Below, piece by piece: positions 35,493 through 46,764 of a DNA stretch of 64,000 nt. The first letter of the stretch is position 1. The number at the start of each line of letters is the position of its first letter. A program made the position numbers and the translations under genes. The DNA is taken from contig JBAIZL010000001.1 of assembly GCA_036971475.1 (NCBI GenBank), positions 95,182,983 to 95,246,982 on the forward strand, given 5' to 3'. Origin of the DNA: Prosapia bicincta (Eukaryota; Arthropoda; Insecta; Hemiptera; Cercopidae). The notes beneath the pieces were generated by a model, which had not been told where the DNA came from, searched no databases, and worked only from the letters and a program-made list of their open reading frames with translations.

Positions 35493-36518
35493 CTAAAAAA
35501 AAACAGATTTATACCATCTAAATGGTTTTGAAAGAAATAAAGAGTTTGTTAGGACCATTGTATAATATATTGAGTTAACAACAATTTAATTTTAAAACAT
35601 ATACTCAGGAGGTGTAGTGGAGCCAGACTGGAGCAAAGCAACACTGTAACACAGCTGCTTAGGGAGGAGGTACAACTAATATTTTTTTGTAACATTCTAA
35701 TATGACACAAAAATTTAATTTTATTGCATTGGTATTATTAAAAAGGTATACCAGTTAGTTTGCTGCTAAAATAGGCAGTTGTCAATTGCAGTTTGGTGTT
35801 GATTAGCAATATTGCTTTTCATTGAACATTTATAGTCATTTTAACAAAATTAACTGCTACACAATTATTGACTCCATTCCTCACATGTAATAATTTACCA
35901 TTTTTTACACAGATCTAGGTCACTATTGGTCAATTGATATTTGAACTTAAGAGCTTCTTAATTTAGTACTGTGCTATTATGCTCTGATTTTGGTTCTTTC
36001 ATGTTATTTATAAAATATTTCTTAGACCTACTTGTAATTTATGTTTCTGTATCAGAATATTCTGAATAATACTATTCACAATATTTTCATCGAGTAAAGT
36101 CATTCAGAAAGCTAAATGTATAAAAACATAATTTTTCTGCGTACTATGATATCATTTTCCTACTCCTGAAAATCGCTGACAAATTTCAAAATCTGCACAT
36201 AAAGGATAAAATCAGATATCCCTGAGGAAATTGCCAATCATTATGATAGTGTAAATATCAATGACATCTTCAAAACTTCTAGAATGGATAAATCTGAGAT
36301 CTCTAAGATAATTAAAGTTAACCTAAATAGTACACCAATTTAACAGGAGGAATGATGGACAAAAAGGCTCAAGAACAACAAAATTTAAAACATCTATTAT
36401 TTTATTTTATAAAAAAAAACATTAAAAATCTAACATAAATCCATGGTTTCTAAAATGAGGGAGTTAGAGCCAGAGAGGTTCAACCCTTTTTTCCATTCCT
36501 TCTATTAGCTCACACTCT

Positions 36519-36564
<46 letters not shown>

Positions 36565-36584
36565 TGTTGATGTTCATGGTGATC

Positions 36585-36831
36585 TGGTTGTTAATTACTT
36601 ATTACACGTTTGCTATTACTTGCGACCAGACTTTTTGTCAACTAAAGGTTGTTAAATTGTTAACTTGCACTTGGAGAAAACGTTTTCGTCTTACGACTTC
36701 TTCAACCTCCTTCAACCTTGGAGGCTGAAGAAGTCGTAAGGTGAAAACGTTTCCTCCAAGTGTAAGTTAACAATTCAACAACCTTTAGTTAATAAAAAGC
36801 CTGGCCGCAAGTAATAGCAAAAGTGTAATAC

Positions 36832-36835
<4 letters not shown>
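36585..36835. repeat. family D foldback element
   Basis: Arms TTACTTATTACACGTTTGCT / AGCAAAAGTGTAATACG and TTGTTAACTTGCACTTGGAG with complements, centre near 36715, (TA)n on both sides. There is no ORF. Both arms carry a hammerhead-like motif pointing outward. Confidence 0.85.
36717..36760 (+). ncRNA. hammerhead-like motif, family D: best complete candidate
   Basis: CTTGGAGG (36717-36724) pairs with CCTCCAAG (36753-36760) through eight perfect pairs as stem I. CTGAAGA (36725-36731) has every conserved core base. Then one extra A, stem II GTC/GGT (wobble) closed by GTAA, GAA (36743-36745), AACGTT (36746-36751, palindromic stem III) and U17 at 36752. The mirror copy on the minus strand (about 36671-36711) has a better stem II (GTC/GAC) but C3 changed to U. 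U at the cleavage site is allowed but slower than C in known hammerheads. Confidence 0.6.
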
Positions 36836-36899
<64 letters not shown>

Positions 36900-36944
36900 T
36901 TGATATTTTACGTTATCCATTGTTTTTCCGTTGCACTGACTTTA

Positions 36945-37091
36945 TGAAGTTAATATATTACTATTGTAAGTAATTTTATCCACCATGAGTGATTCGACAA
37001 TGGTCAAGTGACCGAAAGGTGCCTCATCACTCAAGGTAAAATTATTGCACTTAATGGTGGATAAAATTACTTACAATAGTAATATATTAAC

Positions 37092-37097
<6 letters not shown>
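36945..37097. repeat. family C foldback element
   Basis: Arms TGAAGTTAATATATTACTAT and complement around 36990-37030, (TA)n on both sides. The left arm is shorter because the centre keeps only one hammerhead-like motif. Confidence 0.85.
36987..37032 (+). ncRNA. hammerhead-like motif, family C (UCGACAA core)
   Basis: GAGTGAT (36987-36993) pairs perfectly with ATCACTC (37026-37032), seven pairs. Between them: TCGACAA in the core position, extra T, stem II GGTC/GACC (perfect) with AAGT loop, GAA, AGGTGCCT (stem III, three pairs closing TG) and C17 at 37025. Layout and helices are perfect for a type-I hammerhead, but C3, U4 and G8 differ from consensus. Family B has a similar GACAA core, so the change is shared rather than random. 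Confidence 0.5.
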
Positions 37098-37164
<67 letters not shown>

Positions 37165-37166
<2 letters not shown>

Positions 37167-37395
37167 TGTACAAATTTTCAATTGTTAATAAAATATGTTT
37201 TTATTCATCCAATCAAGTTGAAATGTGTATTTTTTTTTATATTGGATGAAAATTGATTTTATTAGAGTTCTTTGAAATATTTATTCATTAATTTAAATTT
37301 TAAAAACTTGATGTCGAGTAGGATTAGAACTAAGGAACTACATGTTTGAAATCCAGCACTTTAAGACTGAACCAACTTTTCCATAGCTAGAAATC
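37165..37395 (-). mobile_element. tRNA-derived SINE
   Basis: On the minus strand: A-box-like TTGGTTCAGTCTTAAAG and B-box-like TAGTTCTAATCC, about 35 nt apart, as in tRNA-derived heads. A body follows with CAACTTGATTGGATGAATAA, ending TTGTACAAGATA straight into a (TA)n tract. The body matches the plus-strand copy at 39452-39685. Confidence 0.65.
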
Positions 37396-37974
37396 AATTA
37401 TTTAAAGGTCTATATAAAATGATAGGAGAAACGTTCCTTGTAATAGTGAATCATTACAAGAGGTGGAGAGAGAATAAGTAGTTATAGATCACCATCACCT
37501 TCATAAATTAGAAAAAAAGGAAAGGAAAATTGCAAGGAAATTTGCTATCTATTTTGCCACTTAACATTGTGATTCTGTCAAATGTATATACTGTACATAT
37601 TTATAATTACTATAATTATAAAATAAAAAGTAACAAAAATATTTTTTTTTGTCAACCTCAGTATATTACTTGTTTAGAAATTGAGTTGAAATAAGTATAA
37701 CAACAGGTATTGTTTACTGCTAGAGTGGTCTAATTGCAGTTATGCTACTTTCTAATGATAGAAACACTGAAATGAGTTCATATATGTTAATCTAGTGCAT
37801 TTTCACACAATTATTAGCACTTATTATCTAACATTAGATTTGGAGATGGCCACATTTAAGAAATACTAATTGTTTATCCTAAAATTTGGTTAACTCAAAT
37901 ATTTCCTATTAAAATTACTTTGGATAGCCGGCTATATATTATATAATAATATAACAAAAGAGTTTATACTATAC

Positions 37975-38205
37975 CATGTTTACAGATTTAGTTTTGCTTA
38001 CTGATTCATCAACAGGTTTTTGGATTACAATTTCAGAAGGATCATGGAAAGAAGGTGAAATTGCTGGTTGCCCTGCAGAAGTATGATCTGCCACAGGATG
38101 CATGAAGTGAGTAGAAATTGATACAGGTTCTTGGTATGCAGTTGATATTCCTCCTGTAGTTTGATGAGAGGTTGAAATTTCTACTGGTGTTGTTGTTAGA
38201 ACTTC
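37975..38205 (-). CDS. pericentrin-like protein, Ser/Thr/Pro-rich exon
   Basis: Acceptor AGTGATTATAG; 77 codons in phase 0. The sequence is low in charge and rich in Ser, Thr, Pro and Val: EVLTTTPVEISTSHQTTGGI, later ADHTSAGQPAISPSFHDPSE, so a disordered linker is likely. The 3' end is uncertain: ATG|GTATAG at 37974 gives the stated border, and TCA|GTAAGC at 38001 is a better donor that also keeps phase, which would end the exon at 38002. Confidence 0.65.
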
Positions 38206-38829
38206 CTATAATCACTGATATTATAACTGTCAAATTCAAAGTGATTACATATTTTTTAACTTATACAAATTAACATGTTTTGAAAATGGATAGTATAAAA
38301 CCGCTACAGTTTCTAAAAAAATATTGTTTATTCTATTCCTATGTATCTCTAAATGAATTTGTGTATGCTCTAATAAGTTCCAGACCTTTTTTCTGATACC
38401 ACATAGATAGAAAACCATTTACACCCAGTATAGTAAACTACTTAGGGGACTGCAACTTGCAAGTATAAGTTTAGTAAGCTAAAAGTGCTCCTGATATAAG
38501 GCTACCATTATTTATAAAGAGCAGATCCAGAAGAGGGAATACTAGAGTGTACATTATAAATAACTAGAGTTTAGTTGAAAATAAATAAATTACAAATATA
38601 CACGACTTGCTTTAAATACTGTCACTTAAATTCCATGAAATATGTTAATACAAAAAAATTATGTACAGTAGAGTCTCAGTTATCCGACCTTCGATTATCC
38701 GACATTCCATTTTATCTGACACCGTTTTATCCGACTCCGTTTGTTTTGTGGAGTGTTAGTGTTTCTAAAGAGTAGGAGTTACTTTGGTGTTTTGAGTCGT
38801 TGTTAATGTTGTGTTATCGTTTTGTTATT

Positions 38830-40675
38830 GATAGATTTATTGATTGATATGTTATTATGGCAACGAAGAAAGAAGGTTGTAGTATCAATGCAACACAAAC
38901 TTGAGGCAATAAAACGATTTGATAAAGGAGAGACAATGCAGAAGGTTGCTGATGATTATGGTATCAGACGGCTAACAGAAGGAGATTGGAAAAAGAAACT
39001 ATTGGAAATAGAAAAATGGTGTTCTTCAAGAGTGACTGAGAGAGCATTCAAGGAGAGAAAAACAATGAAAGGCTTTTTGCTTGAAAAACAAGCAAATGAG
39101 GCTTTGTACCCAGTTCAGAGGCAAGTGTGTTCCTATTTCTAGGGCTATTTTGGATAAAAGGCTTTGCATTTTTGAAATGATTTGAATGAAGGTGATACAG
39201 AGTTCACAAGTATTGGGTGGCTTGATAAGGGGAAAACGTTATGGAATCTGCCAGTTAAATATTTGTGGAGAGAAACTGTCATCTAACTTTGAAAAAATGA
39301 TTGAATTTCATAAAAGATTTCAATTCTTTATTAAAACAAGAAATTGTCAAAAAAATGTTCAAAGTAAGTTCCTACTGAGGTCAAAGAAAAAAAATTATAG
39401 TTACTTTTTATTTTATAATTACATAAATTTTTTTTAGAAATTCTTTTCTAGGTATTGGACAGTTGGCACAGTGTAAAAGCAAGCTAGAATTTGAACATGA
39501 AGATTCACAGTTCAAATCCGGCTAGACCCCCAAATTTTTATAATTTAATTATTGAATAAATATTTGAAAAAACTGTATTAACATCAATTATCATCCATTA
39601 TAAATTTTAAAAAGTGTATTTGAACTTGATTGGATAAGTAGAAACGTATTTTATTAACGATTGAAAATTTGTACAAGATATATATCAGGAGAGTGAACTA
39701 ATAGAAGGAATTTAAAAAGAAAGCTAAACTGGCGATAAAATTTTAAATTATGATGAGACAGGGCTTAACTTTAAATTGTTAGCTAGTAAGAGCCTTACAG
39801 CTCGGAGAAAAAAATTAGGCCCTGGTTATAAACGTAGCAAAGAAAGGGTAACAATTCTGGCTTGTAGTAATGTATCGGCAAATCATAAAATGGATCTCAT
39901 AATAATCCAGAATTCAAAATTCACAAGCAAATTTAAAAAATATTCTTCTAGTAAATTATTACAATCAGAAAAGTGCATGAACATACAGGGAAATTTTCAA
40001 AGATACGTTTTTTAAAGAATTTTTGTTTCCACAGAAAAATACTTAAAAAACAATCTTCCTAGAAAAGCTGTATTATTGATAGTCAACACCTCAATGCCCC
40101 CGAGGGAGAGGAACTTCAAGATAGTAACACCCAGGTGAAATTTCTACCATTAAATGTGCTGGTAAATTCTACCAGCAAATGTATTTCTGAACAAATGGAC
40201 CAGGTGTATTGGAAACACTTAAAAAAAAGTTATCGAAGTAAGCTACTACTAATGTTGTTAGAACTAGCTAATGATGGGCAGGCTGATGTGAATGGTAATT
40301 TGAAAGCCATTAGCTTAAAGTATGTTGCACATTGGATTGCAGAGCTTGAGCAACAAGTTGTTAGAAGAAAATGCGATTGAAGACGAAGAGGATCCCGATT
40401 AAAGAAGACACCGAAAATGCGATTAAAGAAGAATACATTCTTCCTTTAGTCCTCGTTGTGAGGAAGCAACTGTTGAAGATTGTTTGCAGGAAGAGAATGA
40501 GTTTATCATAACAGAAGATGAAATTGTAGACTGGTAAATAATGGTGGCAACGATATTGACAATGGAGAACCTGTGGTTAATCTTCTAAAAGCATTTCATG
40601 AAAATGCAGTGAAGGCACTAGATGTTGTCATTGGACAAGTTGAACATCAAGAAGAAGCTACGGGGTTGACATAAT
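38830..40675 (+). pseudogene. Tigger-type transposase, broken
   Basis: N-terminal HTH: VVVSMQHKLEAIKRFDKGE, then VADDYGIRR and WCSSRV/MKGFLLEKQANEA. Catalytic region after the SINE: YDETGLNFKLLASKSLTARR then KRSKERVTILACSNVSANHK, the D-E-T-G-L first catalytic block with its usual GxKxSKERVT follow-on. Then LPRKAVLLIVN (second Asp of the usual LLLDNA lost), QMDQVYWKHLKKSYR (the QPMDQG..E.LK block) and a tail. Several stops and frameshifts, so inactive. Confidence 0.8.
39452..39685 (+). mobile_element. tRNA-derived SINE inside the Tigger element
   Basis: A-box-like TTGGCACAGTGTAAAAGC and B-box-like AGTTCAAATCCGGCTAG, then the same body as the 37165-37395 copy (TTGAACTTGATTGGAT..., TTGAAAATTTGTACAAGATA), ending in a short TA run. 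It splits the transposase frame, so it is younger than the Tigger. Confidence 0.7.
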
Positions 40676-41341
40676 GATGCCTCACAGGTGGCGGAACTTG
40701 GTGGCAAGAAAACAGCAAACATCGGCAAAACAGACGAAAATCACAACAGGTTTTACATGTTAATATTTACTGTAACAGTCAGACCTTAGCAAACGGTTTA
40801 ACATTCTCAACTTAATTTGTAAAACTTAAACTTTCATTGTTATACCCGATTTTTAAATTTTCCCCATTATCCTACATTTTTTTTTATCCGATGTCATTGT
40901 GGCCCGTTTATGAAGAATAATCGAGACTCTACTGTATTCAACTTTTAATTAATCTGTGCTGGGCCCAGGGCTAAGCTCTTCATTTTTTTTTGCTTTATGC
41001 TTTTTAGATGAAATTTTTCTAGCAATCCTTTTTACTTTCTCATGGTATTCTGGGCATGAAATTACAGAATTTCTTTTATTAATAAAAACATCTTTTACAA
41101 CAAACAGAGATAATCCTCTTTCAGCTGATCAGTAGACCCCATCATACAAGAAATATTTTCAGCATTTACTAAAGTACCAGGCAGTTACATAGAAAATTTT
41201 ACTATTTTAAAAATTCAGAAAAGACATGTCACTTCTAGAGTGCAGTTCAAATATTTCTTCCCACTTTTCATGGAAATTTAGGGTTCTTTTTTTGTGAAGA
41301 GGCTCATTTATGTTTCTGATTTTTTTTTTAAATTTGAATTA

Positions 41342-41374
41342 CTGATGAGCACTGAGATGGGCAAAACCGTCTCA
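41342..41374 (+). ncRNA. degenerate hammerhead-like motif, family J
   Basis: CTGATGA followed directly by GCACTGAGATGGGC (a GC/GC stem II with two mismatches) and AAAACCGTC. It resembles a hammerhead lacking the extra base seen in other families, but GAA has become AAA and stem I is not evident. Isolated copy with no inverted partner. Confidence 0.25.
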
Positions 41375-41974
41375 AAAGAAAGATTTTGTATTTAGGCCAA
41401 AATCTTTAAAAAATATTATTTTTGTAAAAGCTTAAAAATTACATTGCTGCAAGTGAAAGTAGCCATCAAGCAAGTGCTTTATAGTAAACAAGGCCGGTCC
41501 AAAGAATCAACTTTGTTCACGGAATAGAGCAACTATAAATAAATTATTTTTTCTTCTAACATGTAATGTTAAAATAAAATAAGTTCTTGTTATTTATGAA
41601 AAACAAAACGCAAAAAATAAAATAACAAAATAAAAGTAAAGAAAAACCACCAAAGTTTAAAAGAATTTTTAAAAAACTAATAAAAACAGATTATTGTAAA
41701 TTAAAAATTTAATAATAAATTTATTAACAAATTTATTTAATAAATGTAATAAATAAATGGTTAAATAAATACTCCAGAAATTGGAAAAGTGTCAAGTGTG
41801 GAAAGAAATAGTTTTGAGTGCCGTAATAGGGCAACTTACAAACGGAGGGGGCTAAAACTGTCATTCAAATTTGTAACAACAATTTGAAGGGTAAAGAAGA
41901 CCATGGCGTTAAAAAATATCACCATATTACACCATAATTGGCATTTTCAAGTATCAGCAAAAAAACTACCAAAA

Positions 41975-42235
41975 ATCTTCAAAAGGAAGTTCAATGTACA
42001 CTATGTTACAAGTCAAGAGAAATTCTTGACAAATGGAAAAACCTGGTAGCAAGGGTAGAGGAAACTGCTCGCTAGCAAAAGGGACTCGCAATTCAGCTTT
42101 CTTTGGAGACGGACGTGTTTCTGAATATCCAGAAGGAAGTTCAAGATGCTGTTTCATGGCTGAGAAAAACGCCCAAGCCCAAGATGGACGTGGAGATGAT
42201 CTGCCTTTGACAGCCCGCGTAACCAAACTTGAACT
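41975..42235 (+). pseudogene. spectrin-repeat-like coding fragment
   Basis: One frame reads REILDKWKNLVARVEETAR, TAG, QKGLAIQLSLETDVFLNIQK, EVQDAVSWLRKTPKPKMDVE, then stops. The Trp and Leu spacing (LDKWKNLVARVEE, VSWLRK) resembles a spectrin-type repeat, and base composition is more coding-like than the flanks. No splice sites fit and the frame has a TAG, so it would be a processed or transduced fragment. Resemblance only; family unproven. Confidence 0.3.
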
Positions 42236-42805
42236 TTTAATAATGTAAAAAAGTATTGAAACCGGCCCTAAAACCGATCAGTGCCAATGGCTACAAAAAC
42301 CAGGAGTACAAGGAAATCCAAAAAAACCACAGCCATCCCAGGGAAAGTTTCTGTAAATTCATGTAATAAAATTTCTTTATCCATAAATTGAATCACTTGT
42401 TGAAAATGAATAATTAAAAAATATATAAACAAATGACTATTTTTTAAACAGTAAAAATATTGATGGTGATAATTTAACAATTGGTTTAAATATTAAATTG
42501 AAAGTTCTAGAATCTTAAGATCAAGGAAAAATAAGGTTAACACTTTTATAAAGTCAAAATCTATATATGTTCAAAATGAATAGTCACAAAATTTATTTAG
42601 AGTCAATATCAGAAAGTGAATAAGAAATTTATAAAGAAAAACAGTAGAAGACGATTTGGTAATTAAGTGAATAGAATTTATTTTACGTCCATATATATTA
42701 AATCTAACATCTAGTATCAAATAACTGTAAAAATGTGAATCGAGTAAATTTGGTGCTAAAATCCTTAAGTTTTATTTTTGGGAGCACAAATATGAATTAA
42801 ATCCA

Positions 42806-43196
42806 TAGGCACTAGGAAGTACTTTTGCAAGTTACTTCTACAGAAATTTACATGGACGACATAAAATAAAATAAATATGTATAAATTATTCTTCTGTTAT
42901 ATTTAAATAGGTATGTGATTTTATGTGTGAAATTTTGAACTTTATAAAACCAAAATGTTCTCATAAGGACTTCAAACATTAGAAACAGTTAAATAATAGT
43001 GTTAGGCACTAGGAAATACTTTTGCAAGCTACTTCTACAGAAATTTACATGAACATAAAATAAAATAAATAGATATAAGTTATTTTTCTGTTATATTTAA
43101 ATAGGTATGTGATTTTATGTGTGAAATTTTGAACTCTATAAAACCAAAATGTTCTCATAAGGACTTCAAACATGAGAAACAGTTAAATAATAGTGT
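42806..43196. repeat. tandem duplication, about 196 bp twice
   Basis: GGCACTAGGAAGTACTTTTGC begins each unit (about 42806 and 43003, one mismatch), with a few substitutions and a 4-bp deletion in the second. No coding sequence in either. Confidence 0.85.
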
Positions 43197-46100
43197 TATC
43201 CAATTGACTATTAAACGTTATGCTAAGATTATAATAACATTTAAAAACTTTATAAGACATTCAAATATATTTCATGTCAAAAGAATTGCGTATAATGGAA
43301 AATATATACAAAAGTTTAATTCCATGTTATTAAGAATTATATGATATTTTAGAAAAGCAAATTTTAATTTTCCAAGTGATTAAAATAAAATAAAACAAAC
43401 AAAATTTTTTTCTTATTATTAAAATTAACCTGTGGTAAAGCTAGTAAATAAAATAGTATGAAAATTTTCCAACCAGCAACTATGAATTAAATTAAATAAT
43501 TTAATTAAACTGTCAATAAGAGTCTTAAGAAATACTATTGCAATAAGAACGTAACAGATAAATTTCTACTCAACTACAGAACCTCATAACACAAAACAAT
43601 ATCACTATCTACACCAACCACCATTTTTACCTGCACACTATTAACACCACAAACATTGATTTTAATACAAACAAACTAACACTACTAAACAAAGGACTAA
43701 AATACAACCTACACCCTCAAAAATACATGAGGCTTAATTAGCCTTCTTGAGTCCCTCATTGTATAAGTGATTCAATATTTTACTGTCTTAAATCCTCCAC
43801 AGAAAATTCTGAATTGCATGTCAAGCATCTGACGGGGTCATTATTATTTTGGCACTGTCTCATAAACTTACACTTTTCTTTAAGTTTGTCAGTAAGAGCA
43901 CACTAGCACTTTGGCATTTTGTGAAGTTATTATACACTACATTTGTAAATAGAATACTGATATAAATAAGTACATTACATGAAAAACAAATGGTTAAATG
44001 AATCATTTTTTATCTGGAATACGAAATTCAATGCATGGAAGGCTGTACACATAGCAATGAGTTAGTACACTGATCAACTTAATGTGATGCACAGAATGAA
44101 ATTTCCAGCTTTATGGTTTGTCCATGCACAGCTTGTTCATGGTTTGCATTCATCATAGTAAAAGCCAAACATCCAACCAGATGGCTGTTTCGAATCCAGA
44201 TGGATATTAAGTTTGTGCAGATAGATCTTAATACATCTTCTTTATCCAGATTTTTCATTGTGTTTGAGCTCCTTGGAAATGTTTATTTTGTTTAAATTCA
44301 ATTATTAAAAATTTTTCTTTCATCTTTCTAAACGATGCTCTATGTAGCATACATATAAATTTAGTACTGTATTTTTTTATAACTTACTTGCTTTCTATAA
44401 CTTGTAAGTACTTAATGATTCTTTTATTGTATTTAACTCTAAAAATATAAAATAGGGTTATTTATGTAACTCAAATCGGATTTGTGTAAGTATTTATGTC
44501 AATACTTCATATGGAGCCAAATGTGTGCTGCCTTAGACTTTATATGTAATCCAAAAGACACATTTTTGTGAATGAAATATTTTGTTCCAAACTCTTACCA
44601 AAATATTGTAAAAATATGCAAAATTGAACAAATGTTTTAAAATAGAAATACAACATTTTTAAATCTACAAACACAACACATTTTACAAGAACTTATAAAA
44701 TATAATATTTATGTTCAAAACTACAATATATATTTACAAATACTTACAACTAATTTAACTATAAATTAAATACTGTATATCTATTTTCTCTATAAGTGGT
44801 AAATTAAAAACAAAAAAGGACGTTTTAACAATTTTAAAATTAAAATTTTCTTTGTAAATTTAAAAAATCATTTTGACAGACTTTAGGTGTAATAGGGCAA
44901 CTAAGGACAATTTAGTCAAGTTTTCCAATGTGGATTCTGAAATAAGTTCAGCATTGTAACTATTTTATATTTTTTAGGTGAGGAGGGATTTCTTAACATC
45001 TCCCTCTTCGTCTGTTATCAGAAAATGAGTTATATTACTTGTAATAGATAATGTAACTCAGGGTATAGGAAGAATTTAACTTGTTCAACAGAGGTCATCA
45101 ATTATTGCCAAATAAAATTGTCCTAAGTAATGCCACACAGTAAGGGAATTGCATAAAAGGTCATGAGGCCTCCTCGATCTTCATGAATATTGTACTTATG
45201 AATTTGTACAGAAAAAGCCTCAAGATGTACAACACAAAAACTGCAAATTGTACTTATATTATTTCACATCTCATTTTCATATCTTTTTGAAATATTATTT
45301 ATTTTATTTATAGTTTTAAACATATCTCATGATATTACTTATCTTTATATTTAAAAAAAGTCATTTTTGCATTACAGTACTCAGTAAAACTGTTAAACAC
45401 TAACAAAATCCCCACGTTATTGTTTGACTTATGGCCACTACAAAAAAACAGACATTAGTACAAAATTTAATGCTTAATGGAAACAGAATAACCTACCTAA
45501 TTCTTTTTTTATGATTTTTCTACACGTCATAAGAGATAAATGAAATTTACGCCTTGGCAGAAGAGACTTCCTCTACTGTGAAGCCATACATATCTCACCT
45601 AAGTTTCCTATGACTATTCTGTGGAGCCAAACAGGTTAAATGGGTTAAGGGAATACTTCAACAGTTTGGAACTGGTTTTAAAAGAAGTATTAACACTTTT
45701 GAGGATAACCTGTTGTCATTTTTAAATATAAATGTTGTTATTAGTTTGAAAAAGATTTAACAGTTGCTATAAACACTTCTTTAAGATAATTCAAAAGATT
45801 TTTTTCCAAGGTTATTCAAGAAAATTCATAGATGGTTCTATAAGATTTGTTTAACTAAAACACTTGTATATATGTTACACTTGCCTATAGCAGCACTTAC
45901 TTTTTTTGACAGGTTTTCAAGGGTTTGAGAATAAAACAATATTTTGATTTAACATTATTTTTAGATTTAGGTTAAAATTTTTATTTTAGGTACTTCAGTA
46001 TTATTGTAATATATAGTTCAAAGTATATAATAGTATTTTTTTTAACATACTTATTCATTGAATTTTATATTATATTTAAATTTTGAAAACTACCATAAAA

Positions 46101-46764
46101 AATTATATAAATTAAATTACTAAACTGAAAAACGTGAAAGCCAAAACCATGAATTATTATTACATTTGTTGCAGAACCTGGTAAGTATCAAGCATTTTCC
46201 CCTAAAAAAAGTATTTGCCTAAAAAATTCCTTATCCTTACTCAACTAACACAATATTAAAGTACAATACCATAATATGGAAAAAAGCTAAAATAAATTAT
46301 TGCAAATATTTATTTATATGTGCTGTTTATAAAAATAAATAAATGCTTATGTTTACAATCAGTCATTTCACATGGAACCTTAAGAGAAAATTTCAAAACA
46401 ATGTGGTTATAGGAATAATCACCACAGAAATCAGCTGAACATTTTAAAATATCCGCCTGGTAGAAGTATTATTTATATTTTTTATTTAAGAAATTAATTT
46501 AAATATTTTTGGGGTCGAAAAGTAAATGAAATCCAAAAATTACTAAAGTTTTACTGTTTTTATTGATATCACTTGGCAAAAAAAAACAATACTTACTGAT
46601 ATTTTTCAGCATATTCATTTAGCACTAGATCAGTGCATTTTTCAATGATGTAAGTCACAAACAAGGCTATTTTGCAGGTGTATCGTACTATTGTAGTACT
46701 ATTAGTAGTAGTTATTGTAGTACTTATTGTAGTTATTGTACTATTGTAGTAGTTATTAATTAAT

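Larger units (their letters stand above)
35493..37974 (-). other. intron with family D and C palindromes and a SINE
   Basis: Foldbacks at 36585-36835 and 36945-37097, a SINE at 37165-37395, and (TA)n tracts at 36521-36560, 36831-36896 and 37096-37164. 35493-36520 holds nothing recognised. Confidence 0.6.
38666..40934 (+). mobile_element. Tigger/pogo-type DNA transposon with a SINE inside
   Basis: The ends are inverted: CAGTAGAGTCTCAGTTATCCGA at 38666 (first 13 bases matched) and its complement ending ACTCTACTG at 40934, with TA on each side. TTATCCGA repeats at the left subterminus are matched by TTTTATCCGATG near the right end. Length is 2269 bp including a SINE of about 230 bp. Confidence 0.85.

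Noticed and set aside
39470..39530. Functional tRNA gene from A- and B-box-like words
   Set aside because: The acceptor stem does not pair, and the same body occurs in a second copy, so it is a SINE head.
42033..42248. 71- and 86-codon frames on both strands in a GC-richer patch
   Set aside because: Neither resembles a protein family; a third frame with spectrin-like spacing explains the composition better.
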